Of a stretch of DNA of 64,000 bases, positions 56,172-64,000 are shown piece after piece. Each line of letters begins with the position of its first letter. The first letter of the stretch is position 1. Position numbers and translations under genes: made by a program. Under the pieces are notes generated by a model, which searched no databases, was not told the origin of the DNA, and saw only the letters and a list, made by a program, of their open reading frames with translations. The stretch comes from Plumapathes pennacea (lineage: Eukaryota; Cnidaria; Anthozoa; Antipatharia; Myriopathidae), in contig OZ038471.1 in NCBI GenBank assembly GCA_964036295.1, forward strand, positions 8,410,684-8,474,683. The letters are read 5' to 3'.

Positions 56172-58185
56172 TGATTGACAAGCTCAGGCGCTAATGAGAT
56201 ATTTATTCTCAGCCAGGGCTAATGGGCTTTGGGCAAAAATGGATGGGAAGGCGTCGTTTCAATTTTTGGCCGCCGAAGCTTCTGTGAATAATTGAGAAAG
56301 GTAGCAGATATCGTCCGTAAACTCGCACGCTCTGCAAAGTTAAGTACGAGGGAGTACTTGCAATGTTTGTGCTGACGCCCTTAATTCTGCTCTGCTGATG
56401 TGAATAGAAAGCGCATTTGCGACCGGCGAATACCGTGTGTTTTGGGCCTTAATGAAAGCAATGTTAATCAATGACAAGACTGAGAGTGACAGTTGGATCA
56501 CCTTTTGACAAGTGAGTTCACCGCCAATTGTTTCGTTTTGATACCCATAGATTACCTGTCAAAAACGGAACGAGATGAGACCGTGAAAAACAAATTATCC
56601 GGCGCGTTTTGTTTGCATTGTCAAACCTTTCAACACTTCAATGTATAAGGCTAAAATAATATCTGTTTTTTCAAAGCCACCCGCGAGGACATATTGTCGT
56701 GGTGAGTTCGTGGATATCAAATGGAATATTTGATGAGATAACCGCAGAATGAAGCCGAGTTTGAAGCGACCAGTATTTCCCTTCTCTTCAGCCCTTTGTT
56801 CTAAAGTGTGAACTTGTGAAAAACCACTTAGAAGAAGAGAGTCGTATCGATGATGAGACTCTATCGGTCAATGATGTTCGAGCCGAAGTTTTTGGCCCTT
56901 ATCTACCAAAATCATCTGCTTCTATTTAGAATATGGGCAAACAGGCCGTGCTAGTGTTTTTAAACCGTATTGTCACAAAGTCCACCCAGCTGCGGGCCTC
57001 ATGTCATACGCAGACGGCGGCCCCTATTATTTTTGGACTGAAGAAAGCTAAACAAACACGCCGGGAATTAGGAGCTGCCAAGCAACACTTGAAGGAAATG
57101 AAAATTAATATCTGCTTCTCAAAAAGCTTTCTTTTCAAATCTTGGACCCGCTGGCGTGGCCAGTTTAAGGCGGCGAAACCCCGTTATCACCTCCTATAAT
57201 TGCTTTATTAATTCGGACATGAATTATGTAAATTGCGACGCCTGGAGCCGCATATCTATCTGATTTTCGCAATCTATTTCGATGAGTTTTGAAAAGCAAT
57301 GTTTAAAAAGCGATCTGTGCGTCGCCTCGGAAGCAAGCCAGGATGACTGGCAGGTTCGTTATTGCCTATCTCGGCGGCCCTTTGGTTTTAAGCTAATAGT
57401 TTCTAAATGTTCACTGAAGCATTTGGTGTTATTTGACGTAGCTGTCAAAGCTATTTAGACATGTCAACACATTATCTAATCTCATTCAGAATGGTCTGAG
57501 CGCATGCAGCCTTTGATTGATAACATGATAGGATAACAGCGAGACGTGTCATCGGATCAAACAGCGCCGACGGATAAACAGAAACCAAAAAGGCGCTACT
57601 CAACATAAAGCTGCTCTAGCCAGTCAGTCACTGTGGGAGTAGTTACGGATCGGTTTACCCACCAAAAGTTCTTTTCTTTTCACCTCTTTTCACTAAACAA
57701 TGACAACAATAGAGCGCTTTTGAAAACACACAAGGGCAAGCAAGTTGAAAATTGACAAGTTTTACACCACTCACTTCAACACATAGCCAAGACAATGGGT
57801 GCCAAAGGAAATTGATCGTGATGGACAGCTTGATTGATTTCGACCTGCATCTTGACACCCCGGGCGATCCACTCCTTAATTAACCTCTGTGCAGCCATTG
57901 GTTGAGCGCTAAATCATCAATCAATATCTTATATGGCCAATTACCATGATGTCCCCACATGACAGGTCTGTCACATTGATTATCCAATCGAAGAGTGATA
58001 TATCGCAAAGGCACAAATTTGATTGGAAGGCGGCAAAGTTCCTCTAATCTAGCCAATTCATTTATGACTGAAAAGCTCTCGGGCTTTGTCTGAAGTCGGC
58101 TTGTCGCTTGTGTATCTACACCTTTCATTGTGCAGTATTTAATATTTCACAAGGCCTACCGCACACACAGTCACACAGATCAGAT
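56172..58185 (+). promoter_or_regulatory. putative upstream regulatory region of the NET gene with TALE/Hox-type sites
   Basis: TGATTGAT (PBX/HOX-type TGATNNAT) occurs at 57514-57521, 57831-57838 and, inverted, 57916-57923. PBX/MEIS-type decamers occur as TGATTGACAA (56172-56181) and TGATGGACAG (57819-57828). TGACAG or CTGTCA hexamers (MEIS/TGIF type) occur at 56487, 56556, 57442, 57960 and 57968. The density is higher than I expect by chance for a few kb. No coding segment is supported here. The gene's promoter lies at the right end, without a clear TATA box. Confidence 0.5.
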
Positions 58186-59704
58186 ATGCCTACGCGTACA
58201 CACAACTATCGAAACAGCGAGGAATTGGCAGAAAGCTCTCCACGCAGCAAGAAAGTCCCTCTCGAGGCTCTACAAATGTTGACTCAAAGTGTGTCCAAGT
58301 GTAATCAAGAATATATGCATCCACTTCCTTTCAAGGTAGCGAAGAGAGTCTTCTATGCTAGAAAGATATATACATAAATATTCTTCTTTCAGGAGGAATT
58401 GTTGGTACACGCGCTATTCGCCTCATTCGGTTTAAAAATACTGACTTCCATTCTTTGCGATACAGGATGAAGAACAGAAGAAGTCTCCGCTAGCTTTGCT
58501 TGCAGCAACCTGTAGCAGTATCGGAAAAAGCGAACCGACAAAAGCGACGAGTGCTGACTCCGACAGTCACAACAACAAAAAGATAAGCAACGAAGAAACC
58601 AGATCCTCTTTCAAGCCGTACAAGCAGACCAGCGAGAAGGAAGAGGACGAGATGAATGAGAAGGCCGGCTTCAGAGCGCCGAGCAAGGAAAGCACGTCCA
58701 GTTCACCGGTCTCGAGCGCGAAGGAGGAGAGAGCAAAAATCGTGCCAGGTTTTCAGTACCCATCAAATGACGCCACGGACACACACTGCGGCCACGCTGC
58801 GCAGAACAGAATCTGTGGCATGTTTCTAGAGACTGGTCAACAACTTCCTCACTCCACGACGAGACTTCACAAGGACTGCTCTGGAGGATGTAGTCATCCT
58901 GCCTCGCTATTGCCCTTCAAGGGAGCAATACCGCCCTATCCATCGCCAGCACTGCCTGGACAGGACTCTACAGGCTTTAAGACACATGGCCTGAGCACCT
59001 CACTACCGGCGAGCATGTACGCGCAGTGCGGCTGTGGTTTTTGTGCAGCAGCACAACACGGAGATCCGGCGTCTCAAAGCGCACTGGCAATGAACAATCT
59101 AGCGTCTAGACCGCTAACCATACACGGGCCAGGCACTCCGTATATAGACTACCTTCACAGGACGGTCTGCCGAGATGCGAACTGCACAAACTGTATCAAG
59201 CCGCAGGTTTCTATCTCGCCGTACGGATTTCCATCCGCTCCGCAGCAGTGCGGCCCACATTGCGTACAGTGTGATAACGTGAAAAGCGAACAGAACGCTT
59301 CAGCAGCAGCTTATTCCTGCTACTATCCTCACAACCTGGCTATGTTTAAAAGCTCGCAAGACGAGGCACAGCCGTTTGTTTGTAACTGGGTAGCGGGCAG
59401 CAAGCACTGTGGAAAATCGTTCGCGACTTCTGAAGACTTGTTTCAGCACCTCCGAACGCACACTCAGGTTGGCAACACAGCCGTGAGCTCGCCGTCTCTC
59501 GTTCAACCCTCGTGTAATGTTCACGGATGTCCGTGCAAACTTCGAGCCAGTCCTGTGCATTCGAGCTACCACAGCCCTCGCTATCGACCATATTACTTCA
59601 AACCGGCCTCGTTCCCTCCTCCGCCAAGTGGCTGTTACACCGCGTCGCCTTATCAACTTCACGGCGTCACAGCAGCTTACGACACTCACAGACTTTTCAA
59701 ATAA
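58186..59704 (+). CDS. NET-family zinc-finger protein (Noc/Elbow, ZNF503/ZNF703-like)
   Basis: Two exons, 58186-58335 and 58466-59704, with a 130-bp GT-AG intron in phase 0; 462 residues. Exon 1 ends VPLEALQMLTQSVSKCNQEY and MHPLPFK; exon 2 opens DEEQKKSPLALLAATCSSIG. This corresponds to the conserved N-terminal block of ZNF503/703 and Drosophila Noc/Elbow. The single zinc finger is FVCNWVAGSKHCGKSFATSE then DLFQHLRTHT, with C356, C365, H378, H382 and the long C-x8-C spacing typical of NET proteins. A Cys-rich segment TVCRDANCTNC lies at about 283-293. The middle is Ser/Pro-rich and disordered. NET proteins are nuclear corepressors in appendage, tracheal and neural patterning that act through Groucho-type partners. 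I see no clear Groucho peptide (FKPY near residue 100 is the closest). It stands alone in a gene-poor region, as expected for a developmental regulator. Confidence 0.93.
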
Positions 59705-61062
59705 AGACAATAAGAAGAGTAGGACAGCGTTTTAATAAGACAGGTTAAATGCGCCCTCTTTGCGCGCTGCTCTGTCGATCCACTCGGAAAAGCAATCGTA
59801 TGAGAAGTGGGACTTAACGGAAGGAAGTCTTGTACATCTTTTTTTTTTTTTTCTTTTTTTTTTTCTTTTTTGTGACTAGCACCGATTCGATTCACCAATT
59901 TCCTCGACATCTTTTGCCTTCTAAAGACAGGAGTTTGAAAAAAGGAGCATACGTGCACCGATGTGAATATATAAATAAAACATACCTTGTTAGGACAAAA
60001 AGAAGATCTCTTGTTATGATTTACAAGCGAGAGGCAATTCTTTATCTTTGGCCGCAATCTTTTTCAAACACCGCTTGGCTTTTTGGCGCGTGAGAGAACT
60101 TCAAAACAGCGAGACTTATCGCTAAAATTAATAGTTGGCAAAAAGGGAACACGGATTTTCTAGAACACCATCCGCTGTAAATGACGAGATAACCATTGAC
60201 AGCCTGACTGTCTTGCTAAATATTGAGTTGGCGGAAAAAGCGCTTCAGGGCACGAGGAAAAAATAGCACAACTGGGAGTCTTTTATCTCTGAACAACAGT
60301 TATCCAGTTTCCAACAATTTGATGGACAGCAATAAGCTTGCCGTCATTAGTCTTGCAGCTTCTCTTTCAGCTGGGAATTGACAAGGTTGACAACTCCAAA
60401 GGAAGCGGCAAGATTAAAGACATTTTCATGACTTAGCCCACATGTCCAAACAGTTTTCAAGAGAGTTCAATTTGGGGTTGGAGACGGAAAACGGCGATTA
60501 TCATTTATTTATTTATTTTGACGTATCTTAGCACACGTTTCGCACACGATCGATTACAAGCTGTCAATCAAGCTGTCGCCTGCCGCGAAAACCAATCTTG
60601 TGCTAGCGGCTGACGAGGAAATGAACTGTCAAAATGGGATTCCCGACGAAAAATTAAATGAATATTTTCAAGTTGATCTTTGCTAATGAGATAACATTAA
60701 CAACTGTATATCACCTTTAGTTAAAACAAGGCCGCTTGTCATGCTCACACAAGGGCTGCATGATATCTTGACAGGTCATCGCGATAGCAGGAAAATGAAA
60801 AATGAAAATTGCTTTTTGAGAATTTTTGCCGGTAAGATCAATGCTTGTGATGCTTCGATTGAGGAGCCATCAATCTTCCGTTGAGATCGTTATCGGCCAG
60901 ACTTTGGTGATATGGTGCGCATTCAAAGCATGCTATCACACGAGAACAAAGTCCTTGCCCAAAGAGACTACCACAGGACGTTTTGAACGATATCGAACGC
61001 ATGAGTCGAATTTTGCGAATTGTTCGTAAGTTAATTTCGCAATGGTAGGACAGCTGATTGAT
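59705..61062 (+). promoter_or_regulatory. 3' region of the NET gene with further TALE/Hox-type sites
   Basis: An AATAAA overlaps the stop codon region (59700-59705) and another, AAATAAAAC, follows near 59972-59980; the latter is the more likely poly(A) signal. The region has a perfect PBX/MEIS decamer TGATTGACAG on the minus strand (60561-60570), TGATGGACAG at 60320-60329 (same decamer as upstream), CATTGACAG at 60194-60202 and TGATTGAT at 61055-61062. Interpreted as possible enhancer sequence, based on motif content only. Confidence 0.45.
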
Positions 61063-64000
61063 CATGTTGATGAAGTTGTCAACCGGTACTAATAGGAAGA
61101 TTCTAAAGCCGGTCTATTACTTATTATAATGCCTTTCTTCCGAAGACAGCTTGATAGACGTCGGGGAACCTCAAAGTAACACCGAACGAGTTGAAAGACA
61201 GAAGAGATTTTCGCACAGTTTGATCAAAATAGAACCAATACACACAAAATTAGAATTGCGGCTTTAAATTCTTGATCCGCTGAATGATTTGTCTAATTTT
61301 ACTTTCATATCTCGGAGTATTTCCCGGTTCGATACGCTGATTACATCGCTTTCACATAGTTGTGTCTTGTGAGGGGGAGAGGGGTGGGTTAGTTGACAAC
61401 GACAGTGGACAGACGAACACGCCATTTTTATTGCGGATACATCGAACAAAGCCAGATCATCTCAAAGAAAAACTCAGCTGTTCTTGTGTTGATTTAGACT
61501 GTTAATTCCAGTCAGCTATGCTGTTGGGACGGAACAAGCGACTGTTAATGTGCAAACAGCGCAAATCGTATCATTAGTTGCCCAGAGGGAAAAATTTAAA
61601 AAAGACAGACGTATTATTAGTAACATTATTCGGTCCAGCTATTTCCACTTTACTTTGCCCAAGGTCAATTTGAGTGTAATAGAACTCATTTCGTATACTG
61701 TCAGACTGATTTTCGAAAACTGAACCTAATTTCGGAGTTGTCCCTTTTAGGTTAGATTGGTAATGCATCAGTTGAAACCTATCTATAAGCGGTTATTCAT
61801 ATTTCGTTGTTGGCAAAATGAACCTGTCACACTTAGCTAAAAGGCCTTTTTGCCATTTGTACCAAGCAAACAAAACTTCAAGGGCCATTCTGTTTTTCTA
61901 TCGCTCAAAAGAAAAGCACAGGCTAGCGAATTGATGCAAAAACGTCGGCACATCCAAAGCGTCTTTGTTTTTAGCATTTACGTTTTCTTTAATCCAGCGA
62001 CAGCGTAATCAGTAGGCTTGGTGGCTTAAGAGTGTTCCACAAAATTTCAAAACATCTCTTTGTCGACTTATCACGTATTGATTTGTACTCTGAAATAACT
62101 AAGAAAGACAAAAAGAAACCCGGCAAAAACGTGACGAGTTTGCCCAGAGACTTACGAGCAAAACAGGAAACACAGTTTTTGAATTTAAAGTTTCAATTGC
62201 ATGACTGAACCAGCAATCTAATACTGTTGTTCGGTTGAAAGTGCACATGTGTTGCAACGGCTGACATCACGTCGTGGGATTTATCACATGAAAAGCTTAG
62301 CCCTCAAAGCTGTCAGCGATCTTGATGGGTTTAGATAAGTATTGATGGAGACTAAAAGCCGCCAAGGTTTTTAACCGCTGAAAGCCCGAGGGTTCCTTTA
62401 CAGAGTCACGTCCCAGCATAAATTTGGCTGTTTCCCTTTCAGCATTAAAGGACGTGCACTTAGTGATGATTAGAGAGGACAGATTAACTATCAGTTGTGA
62501 ATATTGAAACAAGTGGAAGTACTGGGCGAGGAAGCCACAGAGAAATGCCACACTCGAAACGTGAAGTGATGTCCAGACTTCAAAGAATGAAGGCAGCAAT
62601 TTTTTCTTTTCTTTTTTCTTTTTTTTTTTTTTTTTTGGTAAGTCAAAATACAATGGGTGTGAATACATTTATGAGACGTGTCATCACTGGCGCGAACCTT
62701 TCTAAGTCTGTGCCACTTGGCTTGGACGCGTTTCGTGGAGTGTTTCCTGATCAAAATAAACATTAATCCACGAAACTTTTCAGTATTGGCTTCGCTTCCA
62801 TAAAATAAAAGTACAGAGACGACTGATGAGTTTTGAAGTTTTATCTCCTAAAAAGGTTGGGTGGAAAAGCCTGAAGGCATCAGATAAAACGTTACGTCGA
62901 ACCATATTCGCCCTCGAAGATTAGTTTACTTGCGAGATCTAATTAAAGCCAACACCTCTCAAACTTTGTTTCTTCGCCTGGCGCGCGAGCCCTGAAATCT
63001 GTTTGGCAAGAAGGAGAATAAGGTTACTTCTTTACGGTTCACACGGAATAGACGAGAATAAGGAAACAGAGAAAAATAAAGTGCTGAAAAAGGAACAAAC
63101 AGACACGTACTAAACAAACAGGAAGGACATCGTGTGTTAGAAGAGTACACGACAGAAGCATAGCAGAACCAAATAGCCAAACCAGTACACCTGACTGCCG
63201 ACTGACCGACATATAGCGCTGACAGAAGAAGGAAATACTCAGATAAGCTGAAGGGTATTACACAGACAACAAATGGACAGGGTCAGGTGAAATAAGCAGA
63301 CAGAATCAATTAGAAATGAAAGATACCAAAGAGAGCACTCTGCAGGGGATAGTTACCTTGGCTCAGTGAAATGAAAGTTGCCGAAAAGCGTGCTTGCTCG
63401 TCTGTCGACGTGAAGATATGTGTGTCACTATGAAGTTTCAGTGAAATCACGCCGTGTCCTCACGTATCGGTTTACCGTTGTATCCCTTGTTGTTCTGTTG
63501 CATCGGCAACACGTGAAAGACGACTTTTCGAATAACCAGAATGAACCACATGGAACAGAAAAACCCACTCTTCTCCATTCTTTTTTCTGTCTTTGTCCCT
63601 TATCTTTCTGTCTTCACTCCATCTCTCTCCCTTGACTCCTATAACTACTTCGTTTCTCCTGTTGCACAGAGTTGTCAACTCACAAGAAAATCTATCAAAT
63701 CTTCTTCTTTATGATTTCGAAAAAAATTGTGGTGCGCCAATAGTTTGACTCAGTGAGAAAGTGAGATGTTCACTTGGTGCTGAGACACTGCCACCCTTTC
63801 AGTCGGGGAAGTGGAACGACGAGAGGGTGCGGACGTACATTGCAGTACTACGATTATTGATTAACCGAGCTCCTACAATATACTTGTTGGGGGTGAGCAC
63901 GGTTAATGCTGAGCACCAAAGATTAAGCTAACGGTGAAAATAATCGCACTTATAGAAAATATAAAATATACTCCCGAAGACACCTTGATTTGATTTTTGC
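61063..64000. other. non-coding region, nothing firm
   Basis: No coding segment, RNA gene or transposon recognised. A T run at 62611-62637 creates lysine-rich artefact frames on the minus strand. A CT-rich stretch lies at 63575-63640. Confidence 0.4.

Noticed and set aside
55927-56194. Two overlapping 83-85 codon frames upstream of the NET gene as a small gene
   Set aside because: Different frames over the same DNA, no domain, and the segment lies in presumed regulatory sequence.
62297-62763. Lysine-rich minus-strand frames
   Set aside because: They come from a T run on the plus strand and have no other support.

Overview
The window is animal nuclear DNA, AT-rich and intron-containing, most likely from an anthozoan cnidarian (a stony coral or close relative). 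Reasons: single-exon melatonin-receptor-like GPCRs in a local cluster, intron-rich chitobiase-type GH20 hexosaminidases, one NET-family (Noc/Elbow, ZNF503/703-like) zinc-finger gene in a gene-poor stretch, and many small palindromic or TIR-bounded repeats together with Penelope, CR1-like and Merlin remnants. The species cannot be named from the sequence alone.

Layout. 0.9-17.9 kb: a GPCR cluster with four intact single-exon receptors (931-1956 minus, 6861-7847 minus, 12881-13870 plus, 16869-17867 plus) and one 5'-end relic (about 8236-8460). The last two receptors lie in a segmental duplication of about 1.9 kb. One copy of it contains a 591-bp MITE whose empty site is preserved in the other copy, and a broken Penelope-like element lies between the copies. 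Between the first two receptors are the last four exons of a hexosaminidase gene (HEX-A, 4112-5950). 18-23.7 kb: no gene seen, several MITEs and hairpins. 23.7-36.4 kb: an eight-exon secreted chitobiase-type hexosaminidase (HEX-B, 23734-36358), whose 3.2-kb fourth intron holds a decayed CR1-like LINE and a 55-bp copy of its own exon 6. 37.2-40.5 kb: two tandem minus-strand genes for TspO/MBR-like multipass membrane proteins; the upstream one has a notable paired D-box and paired E-box promoter. 40.9-48.3 kb: a fold-back element with GGGAAC-type minisatellite arms, a Merlin-type DNA transposon with long GTCGAC-rich inverted arms, and a 1.17-kb element with a perfect 9-bp target duplication. 48.3-56 kb: no gene recognised. 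56-61 kb: a two-exon NET-family zinc-finger gene (58186-59704), with PBX/HOX and PBX/MEIS-type motifs on both sides. 61-64 kb: no gene recognised.

How it fits together. The GPCRs are a young local expansion: receptor 4 is a mosaic whose first ~97 residues and tail match receptor 3 while its central and C-terminal part matches receptor 1, which points to gene conversion across an inverted pair. The two hexosaminidase loci are paralogues with the same exon boundaries. Each carries one single-base G indel that breaks frame, so consensus error in G runs has to be excluded before either is called a pseudogene. The NET gene appears to be a developmental regulator in a regulatory landscape of TALE/Hox-type sites.
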